58,329 nucleotides of DNA from Actinomycetaceae bacterium (GTDB taxonomy: Bacteria; Actinomycetota; Actinomycetes; Actinomycetales; Actinomycetaceae), in the NCBI GenBank assembly GCA_030537795.1, contig JAUNVE010000011.1, forward strand, positions 1 through 58,329. Direction: 5' to 3'. Numbering within the stretch: position 1 is the first letter of the stretch; each line of letters begins with the position of its first letter. Under the pieces are notes generated by a model. The model ran no database searches. It worked only from the letters and a program-made list of their open reading frames with translations, and was not told where the DNA came from. The translations under genes and the position numbers were made by a program. Shown in pieces: positions 17,776 to 27,615 of this stretch.

Positions 17776-19407
17776 TTAGGCATCGGGATTTGGCCACGGA
17801 TTTGGTAAACATCCTTGCAGATCCAAGGTTTGTTGGAGCATAACGGGCGCGAGCTTACCCTTCCCGGGGGAAGGAGCGTGCCCGTATCCGAGAGCGTGGC
17901 CAATCTCATGTCCAATGACATAACCGCGGTACTGTTCAATAGTGCCACCAGCTTGCATAAAAGGCGAAGATCCGAACGCCCAGCGTTCAATATTAATGAC
18001 GGTATTGCGGCCGAAGTTGCATGAAGTTTGCCCGTGGGTAGGAATCGGTGAACACAATTCATCCAGATACGCTCCTGCAGCCAGGGTGAGAATCGTGTCA
18101 GAGTCTCCAGTCACTTGTTTAAAGTTCCGTCCCCATCCGCGTCGATCGTTAAGGATGGTGGCAACAATGCGAGCGAATTCGGTTGAGTCGACCGGCAATC
18201 CATCTTCAATCCGCAGTTGGTAGGTAAATATCTCTCCTTCCCCCTGGGGAAGATCCGCAGGTGGTTCAATAAGTGTTGAAGTTCCCTGCCCCTTTCCAAT
18301 GACATCGATGGATGTAAGCCCACCTGACAGTGTTTCGGGTTCGCGATAGGAGAAAATCCGGGAACCTTCACCGCAGTGTCCGATAGCTACATAGCGCTGC
18401 GAACTGGCTCCTGACAGTTCGGCTGCCGATTTTACGATGTCATCCGTATCTGCAACCGATGTTTCAGGCTCTACTGGAATGAGGGGACCGGTGGCTATTT
18501 CAGTTCCGAGTGCGAGACTAGCCGGATCAAATGGTGACGCCACTACTGCTGTGGCATGATCTTCCAGTTGACGCATGGACGCGGCATTCAGCGCTGTTGA
18601 GCGCAGGGTTGTTCCACTAACCACCGCCTTTTTACGTCCGCGTGAGAGCGTATCCACGATGTCAGCACCAACCGTTCCGACCGCATACACGTATTCGGGG
18701 TCCAGTTCGTCGATAACCTCAAACACTTCATCGCGGCTATCGGAATCAACGAGAAGCACTGGTCCCCTACCCATGGTGCCGGCAATAGCGGCAAGCGGCA
18801 TGGTATTTTCAGTATGTGCTGCTACCAAATAAACGTCTGCGGCACCGTCGGGGAATAATCCTCGCGCAATCCGGATAGATGAGGTAATCGGATCTCGACC
18901 ATCCCAGGATTCGACGGTCACCGAATCAATACCTTCGGCACCACTGGTGTTCGCAAGTGCTTGGCCAGCGATCTCTCGTGCTTGGTCGAGTGCTGAGGTC
19001 TGGACGTGACCTTGCCCACCGAGAGCCACAATTCGGTGTGGTTGTAGTCGTCCGATTTCTGCCTGCGTGAGTTCAGGGAGCGATCCATCCGCTGCGACGT
19101 ACAAAATTGGGCCTCGTGCTTCAGATGCGACGGCGGCAACGATTCCGGCCACGGCGGTAATATCTTCGGGGTTACACAGATAAATTGTGTGCGCTCCCGA
19201 CGGGAAAACTCGCCACGAGGTGTTAATTGATGCATCAACCGGTTCAGCATCGTAACGAACCAGGCTAATTTCACCTCGTTTTTGTACGCGGATCAGCGGT
19301 TCTTCCGCGTTGCTACGTGACGTCATAATGGATGCGGGCACGATAAACGCGGCTCCCAGCAATGCAGATCGCAGGAGTGTGCGTCGAGAAATGCCCTCAC
19401 CAGTCAT
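17776..19407 (-). CDS. Tat-exported CWB2-DUF3152 putative zinc metalloprotease
   Basis: 543 aa. The N-terminus SRRTLLRSALLGAAF is a twin-arginine type signal (cleavage near residue 33). Residues about 50-320 resemble cell wall-binding repeat 2 units: a hydrophobic strand, a GPILYV/GPVLLV strand and an ALGG/AVG turn. The C-terminal ~190 residues match DUF3152 and contain the zincin motif HEIGHALGYGH at residues 500-510. Cys pairs (ELCSPIP, TSCNFG, LQGCLP) suggest disulfides. I infer a secreted, wall-attached metalloprotease; DUF3152 activity is not established here. Start ATG 19407 has an AGG-like signal (CGAGGCA). A candidate promoter has TTGTTT and TAATAC with a long 19-base spacer. Confidence 0.82.
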   Translation of the reverse strand: MTGEGISRRTLLRSALLGAAFIVPASIMTSRSNAEEPLIRVQKRGEISLVRYDAEPVDASINTSWRVFPSGAHTIYLCNPEDITAVAGIVAAVASEARGPILYVAADGSLPELTQAEIGRLQPHRIVALGGQGHVQTSALDQAREIAGQALANTSGAEGIDSVTVESWDGRDPITSSIRIARGLFPDGAADVYLVAAHTENTMPLAAIAGTMGRGPVLLVDSDSRDEVFEVIDELDPEYVYAVGTVGADIVDTLSRGRKKAVVSGTTLRSTALNAASMRQLEDHATAVVASPFDPASLALGTEIATGPLIPVEPETSVADTDDIVKSAAELSGASSQRYVAIGHCGEGSRIFSYREPETLSGGLTSIDVIGKGQGTSTLIEPPADLPQGEGEIFTYQLRIEDGLPVDSTEFARIVATILNDRRGWGRNFKQVTGDSDTILTLAAGAYLDELCSPIPTHGQTSCNFGRNTVINIERWAFGSSPFMQAGGTIEQYRGYVIGHEIGHALGYGHAPSPGKGKLAPVMLQQTLDLQGCLPNPWPNPDA

Positions 19408-19507
19408 TGCCTCGTATTATTTCGTGTTTACGTTAAGAAAACAACACTTGAATGTCCCCGTGGAATAAACCTCAAGAGGACACGCGGAGTATCTTCAAAA
19501 TTGAGTC

Positions 19508-21529
19508 CTAATGGTGGGCTATTTCTAAGAGTTTCGCAAACACCCGCGCACCGTCAGTACGTAAACCATCGTGCTGGTATTCATTGGTGATCCACGGGGT
19601 GATATTTGAAAGTTCCGCGGTTTGTAGGGACAGGTCGAGTGGAACAAACATGTCGTCAGCGTAAACTGCCGCCGCTGCAGGAGTTTCATTATTACGAAGG
19701 ATTTCTTCGTCATACAGTGTCGGCCACGCGGTTTCTTCCGCCAAGGCGTGAGCCAGTTTCACCATCGGGATGAGCGCTGGATCCTCGTCAAATAACCAGG
19801 GATACATGTGTTCTCCGGTCAGGTAAATAGGAGTTTCGGTATCGGTAGGGTCGGGGTCGGGCGCGAACCCCTCGGGAATCGCACTCCCAACCTGATCGAG
19901 CAATCGTGCTGCGGCCCAGTTCGTCGCTTTCCCACGCACCGATTCGGTTGCACCAGCGTAAATCGTTTCGTGAAGGAGGGCGTACATGGGCGAATCTCCC
20001 ATGGATACCTGCCTCCACACCATGTCAAGAAACTGGGTGTTGAGCCGCGTTGTTCCGCGCACCAGAGTAAACGGGCCTTCAAAGAAGTAGTGTAACTGGT
20101 CGAATCCGGTCGTAGTACCCAGCAGTATTCCAAGCATGCGCAGACGCTGCGGGGTTAGGCGCTCTCCCGACGGTAACCGTTCGTCATGGGTTGCGAGGTG
20201 TGTGAGAAGAGCCCGTAATGTTACTTGGTCTTCCGGAAATCTATCGAAATAGAGTCGATTCCTCGCTTCCGTTGTCCGGTAGGTTCGCCGGTAAATTTCG
20301 TCGATGTATGCGAGTCCGGGAATGCCGCCGGTGAAGTAAACCTCGGACAGTGCATGCGGATATTTGCTCATGTAGGTGAGATTGATGAATCCACCGTAGG
20401 ACTGGCCGAGGCTACCCCAGGGTTTGCTCGCATTCAGAAGGTCACGGAGTGTTTCAGCATCGTTGACAATTGAGTCGGCACGGAAGTTCTTGACGTAGGC
20501 AACCTGCTGCTCGACCGTGTCGAACTCGGAAAGTGTTAGTGCATCCAAGCGGGTGGACTGTCCCGTACCACGTTCATCCATAAGGATCACTCGGTGAGTT
20601 TTCAACGCCTGTCCGATCCATCCGTCGGTAAAGTTTCCAGGACGGGGCGCGCGGCCCCCGGGGCCTCCCTGCATGAATATTAACGTCGGTTTTTCGTTAC
20701 ATGGGTCGGGGGCGTCGAGGCTGAGTTCGCGAGCAAAAACAGTGATCGTGTCACCGTCGGGTTGCGAGTAATCAAGTGGAACTTCGACACGATGCTCGGT
20801 GACGTGGACTCCGTGAAGGCGATAAGTCGTTGAGGTGTGCGTTCGTGTCATTGATGGTGGAATCGTCTCCTTTGGAAATTCCCGACGTGCGGTGGACGCT
20901 TCGTGCTCGATTTGCTCGACATCACGAGCATTCGGGGCTGCAAACGGATGCTCAACACGCGGCTGCTGATCAAAAGAAAATAGGTCGAGATCATCTTCGG
21001 ATTCCCGCACAGAATCGCTACGGGTGTCAGCAGTGGATTCAGCCTGGTGTTCTAAAGGCATCCAGTCACCGCGCAATCCCGGGCCTTCCTCGGGCTCTAC
21101 CCCATCGCGGTAGGCGGTAGCGCATGCTCGGGCTCGTTGGTCGGCAATCTCATTCAATTCGTGTCCAGAATGTCCACGCACCCACTCAAAACTCACGTCT
21201 CGGTCCCGCATCAGATCATCTATCGCGCGGATAAGTTCAGCATTTTGGACGGGTTTACCATCTGCTTTTTTCCAGTTTTTTCGTTTCCACCCGTGAATCC
21301 ACTTGGTCATCGCATTAATGACATACTGTGAATCCGCGAGAACCTTGATCGGTTGTCCGCTGTCTTTGGTCGCTTCTAGAAGACGCAACACGGCGGTCAA
21401 CTCACCAATATTGTTGGTGCCCGACGGCGCACCGCCCGCCTGCCAGTTGTCATCATCTATCACCCACGCCCATCCCATCGGGCCGGGGTTTCCTAAAGAT
21501 GATCCGTCTGCTGCCGCAATAATTGTCAT
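19508..21529 (-). CDS. Ribonuclease HI fused to S33 proline iminopeptidase-like hydrolase
   Basis: One uninterrupted frame of about 673 aa. Residues 1-145 are RNase HI with all four acidic residues (ADGSSLGNPG, NIGELTA, ADSQYVINAM, LNEIADQRA) and the RGHSGHE loop, so it should cut RNA in RNA-DNA hybrids. A charged linker (about 146-226) leads into an alpha/beta-hydrolase with the oxyanion motif MQGGPGG and nucleophile elbow GQSYGG, as in S33 aminopeptidases. An in-frame ATG at 20851 begins the hydrolase part and has AAAGGAG 15 bases upstream, rather far for efficient initiation. The product may therefore be one fusion protein, or two proteins in one frame. The gene lies just downstream of oligopeptidase B. 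The TTG at 21550 is a less likely start. Confidence 0.88.
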   Translation of the reverse strand: MTIIAAADGSSLGNPGPMGWAWVIDDDNWQAGGAPSGTNNIGELTAVLRLLEATKDSGQPIKVLADSQYVINAMTKWIHGWKRKNWKKADGKPVQNAELIRAIDDLMRDRDVSFEWVRGHSGHELNEIADQRARACATAYRDGVEPEEGPGLRGDWMPLEHQAESTADTRSDSVRESEDDLDLFSFDQQPRVEHPFAAPNARDVEQIEHEASTARREFPKETIPPSMTRTHTSTTYRLHGVHVTEHRVEVPLDYSQPDGDTITVFARELSLDAPDPCNEKPTLIFMQGGPGGRAPRPGNFTDGWIGQALKTHRVILMDERGTGQSTRLDALTLSEFDTVEQQVAYVKNFRADSIVNDAETLRDLLNASKPWGSLGQSYGGFINLTYMSKYPHALSEVYFTGGIPGLAYIDEIYRRTYRTTEARNRLYFDRFPEDQVTLRALLTHLATHDERLPSGERLTPQRLRMLGILLGTTTGFDQLHYFFEGPFTLVRGTTRLNTQFLDMVWRQVSMGDSPMYALLHETIYAGATESVRGKATNWAAARLLDQVGSAIPEGFAPDPDPTDTETPIYLTGEHMYPWLFDEDPALIPMVKLAHALAEETAWPTLYDEEILRNNETPAAAAVYADDMFVPLDLSLQTAELSNITPWITNEYQHDGLRTDGARVFAKLLEIAHH

Positions 21530-21590
21530 ATCTGTATCGTCCCATACCAAGATGAAGTCGTGCCTGAAGTGCTCGGTCGAAGACGCACAC

Positions 21591-23774
21591 TCAGTCCATC
21601 CGGTTCACCGCATCGATCGTGTGCAGGAGAAATGCCCACCGTCGAGCTATCTCGTCCCACATTTTTGACCTGCCAGAAACACCGGCGTGCCCGGCGACCT
21701 CCTCGATTGCAATAACCACTGGATTATCGACACCCACAACACTGTCTGCTCGCAGGCGTTGCACCCATTTGAGCGGTTCGACAAAACTCACTCGAATATC
21801 GTTGAGCGATGTCTCTGCAAAAATAGTGGGATACGGTGCCGGCTGAATATTCTCGTACGGGGAGTATCCGCGCATAACCCGGTAAATCTCTTCGGATTCA
21901 ATAGGATTGCCCCACTCATCCCATTCGCCGATGGTCAGAGGTTTAGACGGGTCGAGAATTGTATTGAGGGCATCAACGAAAGGCACTTGAGCCGAGATAA
22001 ATCGATAGAGATCGGGGGCGAGATTTGCGGCTGCCCCCACCAGCAGGCCGCCGGCAGAACCTCCGAGCGCGGCGAGACGGTCCGGCGCGGCCCACCCGGT
22101 GTCAACCAGCCATCTGCCAACCGCAACGAAATCTGTAAACGTGTTCGGCTTCTTTTCTAGCTTGCCCTGCTCATACCAGTCACGACCGAGTTCTCCGCCT
22201 CCCCTGATGCTGGCAAGAGCAACAACTAAACCGCGATCTAGTAGTGAAATAGTACTCGTCATAAACCACGGTTCGAGCGATACTTCATAGGACCCGTACC
22301 CCCATTCAAGTGCCGGATTCGAGCCGTCGGGCTCAATGCCTTTGCGGTGCACGAGGGCGACGGGAATTTGGGTGCCGTCTTCTGCCGTAACCCATTCGCG
22401 ACGAGTTTCATATTTATCGGGCTCGAATCCGGGTACAACCTGGCGTTTCACGATCTCCGTACCACCAGTTGCCACGATCCAGTCAGCATCGATTTGTGGT
22501 AATGCGAACGATTCGACGGTGAACCGTAAGCGGTCAGTATGCCACTCTCGGTTACTTCCCATTTCGATGACGCGCACGGGCTCATCCCATTCCACCCAGC
22601 TCATTTCATCGTAAATGCGGCTCAAGTCGCCGGGATTGTCTGCTCGATGCAAAATACGTATCGCACTTTGTCCACTGCTACGCATGACGGCCGCAGTAAA
22701 GTCCGCAAATGCTGTCACCGCAAGCAGACGTTCACCATCAGTCGGTGTCCACACCTCGACCCACTGGTCTAACCCACACAGTTCCTCAACGTCGATCTCC
22801 TGTCCCAAGGGAACAAAACGAGACCTGTCAATCATCGGGGCTAACGCGAGTGATTCATCCTTGCGGTGTCTATTGTGTGTGATCGCAAAATGATCGCCCG
22901 CTGGCTCAACGCGAAATCGCATATCCTCCTGCGCGTTGACAAACGGAAGTGGTGCGGAGGGCGCACCAGTGGGTATCAACCAGCTTTTTGTACTGAGCGT
23001 CGATTCTGCTTCAATCACAATCCAGCGACTATCGCGAGAGCGCCGGATCCATAAACCAAATTTTTCGTCAGGTTCTTCCAACACGAGTCGATCCTCGGCT
23101 TGGTCCGTACCAATGCGATGAACCCAGATCTGATACGGTCTCCACGCTTCAGTCATGCGCACGTAGTACACCCACGCGTCTGTTGTCGCAATACCGTAAC
23201 CAATAGATTTCACCGACTCATCAATGATCTTACCCGTCTGCAGATCGAGGATTATTAGGTCAAATAACTCCCCGCCGGTGGTATCTTCTGCCCACATATA
23301 CCACCGGCCATCGTGAGCGACCGTATGATTAGTGGAAGCGTAAAAGTCTTTGCCCTGGGCACGCCTTGCTTCATCGACGATGAGTTGTTCTGCTTCGCTC
23401 ACGCGGTAAGGATCGAGAGCCGGCCGCTCACCCTTCACTCGGTAATGCGCCGGATAGTCGATACCTTCGCGGGTACGCGAGTAGTACCAATATTCACCTT
23501 CTTTCACGGGTGCCGTGACATCAGTTTCCTGGGTCAGCGACTTGAGTTCATCACGAATCCTGGCCCGTAATGGTTGCGTTGGTGCCAACACCTGATCCGC
23601 CCACGCATTTTCAGCGCGAACAAGTGCTGCAACCTCCTCGGACTGCGGGGTGTCAAGCCAGTGCCACGGGTCGGCGACCTGATCTGCGTGAAATGTTCGG
23701 ATATATTGCCGTTGCGCGGCGATGGGCCCGCGCGATGTCATTCGAATCGGTCCGCGGGAAGAGCTTTTTGACAT
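21591..23774 (-). CDS. ptrB: Oligopeptidase B (protease II, S9A family)
   Basis: 727 aa serine peptidase of the prolyl oligopeptidase clan, expected to cleave short peptides after basic residues in the cytoplasm. The N-terminal ~410 residues form the beta-propeller. The catalytic domain has GSYEVSLEPWF, SIRGGGELGRDWYEQG, the nucleophile motif GGSAGG and the C-terminal catalytic His in EVAGHAG. Length matches the family (about 680-720). The gene ends about 60 bases before the RNase HI-S33 ORF on the same strand, so two serine peptidases probably share a transcript. Start ATG 23774 has no strong Shine-Dalgarno. Confidence 0.93.
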   Translation of the reverse strand: MSKSSSRGPIRMTSRGPIAAQRQYIRTFHADQVADPWHWLDTPQSEEVAALVRAENAWADQVLAPTQPLRARIRDELKSLTQETDVTAPVKEGEYWYYSRTREGIDYPAHYRVKGERPALDPYRVSEAEQLIVDEARRAQGKDFYASTNHTVAHDGRWYMWAEDTTGGELFDLIILDLQTGKIIDESVKSIGYGIATTDAWVYYVRMTEAWRPYQIWVHRIGTDQAEDRLVLEEPDEKFGLWIRRSRDSRWIVIEAESTLSTKSWLIPTGAPSAPLPFVNAQEDMRFRVEPAGDHFAITHNRHRKDESLALAPMIDRSRFVPLGQEIDVEELCGLDQWVEVWTPTDGERLLAVTAFADFTAAVMRSSGQSAIRILHRADNPGDLSRIYDEMSWVEWDEPVRVIEMGSNREWHTDRLRFTVESFALPQIDADWIVATGGTEIVKRQVVPGFEPDKYETRREWVTAEDGTQIPVALVHRKGIEPDGSNPALEWGYGSYEVSLEPWFMTSTISLLDRGLVVALASIRGGGELGRDWYEQGKLEKKPNTFTDFVAVGRWLVDTGWAAPDRLAALGGSAGGLLVGAAANLAPDLYRFISAQVPFVDALNTILDPSKPLTIGEWDEWGNPIESEEIYRVMRGYSPYENIQPAPYPTIFAETSLNDIRVSFVEPLKWVQRLRADSVVGVDNPVVIAIEEVAGHAGVSGRSKMWDEIARRWAFLLHTIDAVNRMD

Positions 23775-23916
23775 GCCAGCTACTGTAATCTATTCGCCCT
23801 TTCTTTCTCGATTTCACAACGCTCACCGGAGCAAATCTGTGACTTCGGCACTATTCCTCAAACCTCTTCGATATTGCGCGCCTGCACTCCCTAAAATGGA
23901 AGAAGTGAAAGGTTGA

Positions 23917-25689
23917 GTGAAAATGAGTAATGCCGGTGGACGCTACGGAGGCTCGCGACGCGCAGGACGTGGAGCACAACATTCTGGACGTCGCGAGTTT
24001 GAGCGCATGAAGGGATCCGATCAAGATTTGATCCGACGTTTTCATGAGATCGATGGCCGCAACTACGGTTCCTACAAGTCGGTGATTGGTGATTATGACT
24101 ACGGGGACTTCATGCTACACATCGATCGGGTGCAATCGGATCCGTATGCACCCCCATCGATGTTGCGCGTCACAGCGTCACCGAGCGCGATGGGTATTCC
24201 ACAGGAGTGGTTGGAAACTGCAGATCAGCGCGTAGCGGTTGCCGATTTCCTCGCACGAAACTTTGCTATTCACTCTGCCCAAACGCCGGAAATTCGGATT
24301 GCAAAATGCGGCCAGGAAATCCTTGAGCGCTCGTATGCATCAATCTCGCCGAAACTCGTGGAACTTCGTTTCCAATGTCAGTTTCCAGCGCGTGGACGCA
24401 CAATCCTCGGTCGCTCCATGGCTCGACTAGCTGACGTCGATATTCCATTTGCCGTGATGGACACATTGGACTTCGTGTCCGAAGAGTCAGCCAGCTATCG
24501 AGAATCTTTGCGCCGCCATCTTGAAACGTATCTCGACTATTGCGCCTTACAACGGATCGTGGAGGAACGCGGATGGCTTGGTTTCGTCGCTAACGGATCG
24601 GTGCTTGCTCGGCGCTCAGGAATTTCGGATCTGCCAATGGATGATGCAGTAGCTTTTGACTCGCCCGCATCCGTGTGTGAGACCGTTGAACTGCCCCACG
24701 CGGGTGAAGTCACCGGTTTGGCCATTCACCCCGGCATCACGTTGATCGTCGGCGGTGGCTATCACGGCAAGTCGACATTACTCAATGCTCTCCAACGCGG
24801 GGTTTATGCGCATGTTCCCGATGATGGTCGCGAACGAGTCGCCCTCACTCCGGCAGCGGTTAAGGTGCGAGCGGCCGACGGTCGAGCCGTGACGAGTGTC
24901 GACGTGTCAGCATTTATTAATGATCTACCCGGGGGAGCTGCAACCACGAGTTTTTCAACGGAAAATGCCTCCGGATCCACTTCACAAGCAGCCTCGATCG
25001 TAGAGGCTATTGAAGTGGGGTCACCGCTCATTCTTGTTGACGAAGATACGTCGGCGACGAATCTTATGATTCGTGATGAGCGCATGCGTGCCCTCGTTGC
25101 GGATGATAAGGAACCCATCACGCCTTTCATCGACCGTATTGCGGGACTCGCCCAGTCGGGTGTTTCAACCATTCTCGTTATGGGTGGCTCCGGTGATTAT
25201 CTCGATGCTGCTGACCGCGTGCTGATGATGGACAACTACGAATGCAAAGATGTGACCGAACGAGCCTCAGAAATTGCCTCGCAACAACCGCGAAAGCGTT
25301 CCGATTTTGACGATTTCCCACGCGTGACTGCGCGGTGTCCTCTCCCGGGTAAACCGCGCGGCGGCAAAGCAAAAACTAAATCCCGCGGTCTCGATCAGAT
25401 CTCTCTTGATCGACAAGATATCGACGTATCTGATGTCGAACAGATCGTTGATCCCGGGCAGACTGAAGCGATTGCGTGGGCCATTCGCGCCCTCACCGAT
25501 CCGGAGCGTTCGACTGCCTTCGACGGTGAGCGCACTCTCGGCGACGCTCTAGATGCGTTGGAGGACGTCCTCACCCAGCACGGCTTAGACGGACTGGGTG
25601 GGCCACAAAAGCCCGCGCATCTCGTGCGCCCTCGTCGTGTCGACATTGCTGCCGCCCTCAATCGGTATCGCTCGCTCCGCGTGTCGTAG
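23917..25689 (+). CDS. Predicted ATPase of the ABC class (PF09818 family)
   Basis: 590 aa. The variant P-loop GGGYHGKSTLL near residue 280, the SGSTSQAA signature and LILVDEDTSATN (Walker B followed by a Glu/Asp pair) are the hallmarks of this poorly characterised ABC-class ATPase family. The N-terminus is Arg/Gly-rich (GGRYGGSRRAGRG) and may bind nucleic acid, though that is inference. No membrane segment is present. Starts GTG 23917 and ATG 23923 are both possible behind AAAGG. Its last 32 bases overlap the convergent MFS gene. The cellular role is unknown. Confidence 0.88.
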   Translation: MKMSNAGGRYGGSRRAGRGAQHSGRREFERMKGSDQDLIRRFHEIDGRNYGSYKSVIGDYDYGDFMLHIDRVQSDPYAPPSMLRVTASPSAMGIPQEWLETADQRVAVADFLARNFAIHSAQTPEIRIAKCGQEILERSYASISPKLVELRFQCQFPARGRTILGRSMARLADVDIPFAVMDTLDFVSEESASYRESLRRHLETYLDYCALQRIVEERGWLGFVANGSVLARRSGISDLPMDDAVAFDSPASVCETVELPHAGEVTGLAIHPGITLIVGGGYHGKSTLLNALQRGVYAHVPDDGRERVALTPAAVKVRAADGRAVTSVDVSAFINDLPGGAATTSFSTENASGSTSQAASIVEAIEVGSPLILVDEDTSATNLMIRDERMRALVADDKEPITPFIDRIAGLAQSGVSTILVMGGSGDYLDAADRVLMMDNYECKDVTERASEIASQQPRKRSDFDDFPRVTARCPLPGKPRGGKAKTKSRGLDQISLDRQDIDVSDVEQIVDPGQTEAIAWAIRALTDPERSTAFDGERTLGDALDALEDVLTQHGLDGLGGPQKPAHLVRPRRVDIAAALNRYRSLRVS

Positions 25690-26914
25690 ATTGCCTAACC
25701 CACAGGACATAAACAACCAATGCAATGACGGCCACGGCCGCAGCAACCAGGAACATCGCACGATAACCGAGTGGGTCGAGCAAACTTCCCAGAATGACGG
25801 GAGCGACTCCGGTTCCAAGATCCACGAGGAGAAAATATGATGAGACTGCCAGCCCAGCTCTCGTTGCTCCTACCGCATGAACAGCCATGGCCTGGCCCGC
25901 AGATACGATAGTTCCATATCCCAAACCAAGAAGCGCTGCTCCCAGCAACAGCACTAAACCCGTAGTTGCGTAGGCTGTGACGACCATTCCGGCGGTCAGC
26001 GAAATAATGAGGGGAATCATCACGATGTCATCGCCCAACCTGTCCTGGATGACACCCGCTGCAGGTCGCGAGAAGAGAATAACCGCTGAATAAACGACGA
26101 AGTACCATTGCGCGGTAGTCGATAATGACAGGGTTTTCGCGTAGCCGTCAAGAAATGTCAGTGTCGCCGCGAATGTGAATGCCGATAGGGCGACAACCGT
26201 ACCGATGGGGAATGCTCGCTTGTCAATAAAACCATCGAGCGAAACGGGGCGCGGGCGGATTTTTCGGGCTGTTGTCAATCGGACGATCGGCATCGATGTT
26301 TCACGTGAAACAATCCCGGCACCCTCATCCACAAAGCGGATACCGATCAGCGCGGTAACCAAAGACATGACTGCAACCGCCGTGGTGGCTAGAAAAACCC
26401 CATCCTGCCCCCATGACGAGTTGTAGAGCGCGAGACTGAAAAACGGCGCCAAACCGCTTCCAATACTCATTCCGGTGGTATACCAACCGGATCCTTCGCC
26501 TCGGCGCTCAGGAGGCACGTTCGCCATCACCGTTCCGCCTACTGCCGTTTGCGAGAAACCAAAACCCAATCCGTGGACAGAGCGCACCACAAGGACAACG
26601 AAAAGGGTGGGCGAAATGATGTAGCTCGCAATCGCCAGCAGATGCACAATCAGGGCGCCAATCATCACCGGTTTGTATCCTTTGAGCTCAATCGCTCGAC
26701 CGGCTCCAATACGAGCGACCATGGCTCCCAGGATAAAAACAGAATTGACGAGTCCGGCCTGGGGGTTGGATGCCGAAAACTCGGAAACCGCATAGGCTCC
26801 CATTGTCGCCATGAGGGCGAAAAAAGCGGTTGCTAATCCAAAGTTGGAAATGGTGAGCAGGATGAAGCTCGGGGTCCATAACGCCGGCTTCTCAGATGGA
26901 TGACAGTCCCCCAC
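25658..26914 (-). CDS. MFS transporter
   Basis: 418 aa with about twelve hydrophobic segments and a central loop around residues 205-230. Motif A-like IELKGYKPV follows the second span and QDRLGDD occupies the equivalent C-half position. GTG 26914 is preceded by GGAGGAGG. The methyltransferase gene ends 33 bases upstream on the same strand, so the two are likely co-transcribed. The 3' end overlaps the convergent PF09818 ATPase gene by 32 bases. The substrate is not evident; the split resembles drug or small-metabolite exporters. Confidence 0.85.
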   Translation of the reverse strand: MGDCHPSEKPALWTPSFILLTISNFGLATAFFALMATMGAYAVSEFSASNPQAGLVNSVFILGAMVARIGAGRAIELKGYKPVMIGALIVHLLAIASYIISPTLFVVLVVRSVHGLGFGFSQTAVGGTVMANVPPERRGEGSGWYTTGMSIGSGLAPFFSLALYNSSWGQDGVFLATTAVAVMSLVTALIGIRFVDEGAGIVSRETSMPIVRLTTARKIRPRPVSLDGFIDKRAFPIGTVVALSAFTFAATLTFLDGYAKTLSLSTTAQWYFVVYSAVILFSRPAAGVIQDRLGDDIVMIPLIISLTAGMVVTAYATTGLVLLLGAALLGLGYGTIVSAGQAMAVHAVGATRAGLAVSSYFLLVDLGTGVAPVILGSLLDPLGYRAMFLVAAAVAVIALVVYVLWVRQSTTRGASDTD

Positions 26915-26947
26915 GCGCCCTCCTCCCCCACGTGAAATACCGAGAGT

Positions 26948-27589
26948 TTAATCTCCATTCTTTTGTGCGACAAGAACAACATCAATAGGAGCCGGTTCAT
27001 TGTCAGTCCCGGTATCATCTTGGTGTTTAATGGCGCGTCGTTCAATGTCATCACAGAACACGGTCTCAAAGCCGCATGACTCGAGAGTACCCTTGATGCT
27101 CTCAGCATCCCACAGGCGTTCTTTATCCCCGGGGCCGGGCACATTCAACCCGTATTGAGCACGAGAATGTCCGACAAGCACAATCCACCCACTTGGTTTG
27201 ATCCAGGTGGCAACATGGGGTAGGGCATCTTCGATGGCTTCTCCTGCCGGAGGGTGAAGGTAGGCAATGAGAACAACATCAACCTCGGTATCGGGGTCCC
27301 ATGATTGCCAATCGGCCCGCACCCAGTCGATTGATGTGTCGGGGTGTAGTCTGCGGCCGCTGCGGATTCCTTCTGCACTCGGTTCGAGTGCAGTGACAAA
27401 AAATCCGCGCTTGGCAAGATCAGCGCTGTGACGCCCTTCTCCGGCACCGACATCCACGGCACTCGGCCGGTGGCGGCTCAAAATACGCACGTGTTGGAAT
27501 GCCTCAACGACGGTTGGTGAAGGAGAGGTAGTGAACAGTGTGGTTCCGACTTCAGCAGCTTCACGGTAGCGCTCATCCCATGTGGTCAC
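26948..27589 (-). CDS. Class I SAM-dependent methyltransferase
   Basis: 213 aa cytoplasmic methyltransferase. Motif I is VDVGAGEGRHSADLAKRG, motif II region VTALEPS, and the post-motif IDWVRADW segment supplies the adenine-binding acidic residue. The N-terminus (WDERYREA) resembles the TehB/UbiE-like group that often acts on small molecules. GTG 27589 is the start, with AAAGGG upstream. It sits between the IsdG-like monooxygenase gene upstream and the MFS gene downstream, all on the minus strand with gaps of 26 and 33 bases, so the three probably form an operon. The substrate is unknown. Confidence 0.87.
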   Translation of the reverse strand: MTTWDERYREAAEVGTTLFTTSPSPTVVEAFQHVRILSRHRPSAVDVGAGEGRHSADLAKRGFFVTALEPSAEGIRSGRRLHPDTSIDWVRADWQSWDPDTEVDVVLIAYLHPPAGEAIEDALPHVATWIKPSGWIVLVGHSRAQYGLNVPGPGDKERLWDAESIKGTLESCGFETVFCDDIERRAIKHQDDTGTDNEPAPIDVVLVAQKNGD

Positions 27590-27615
27590 GGCAACCCTTT
27601 CACGAACAGACTCGA

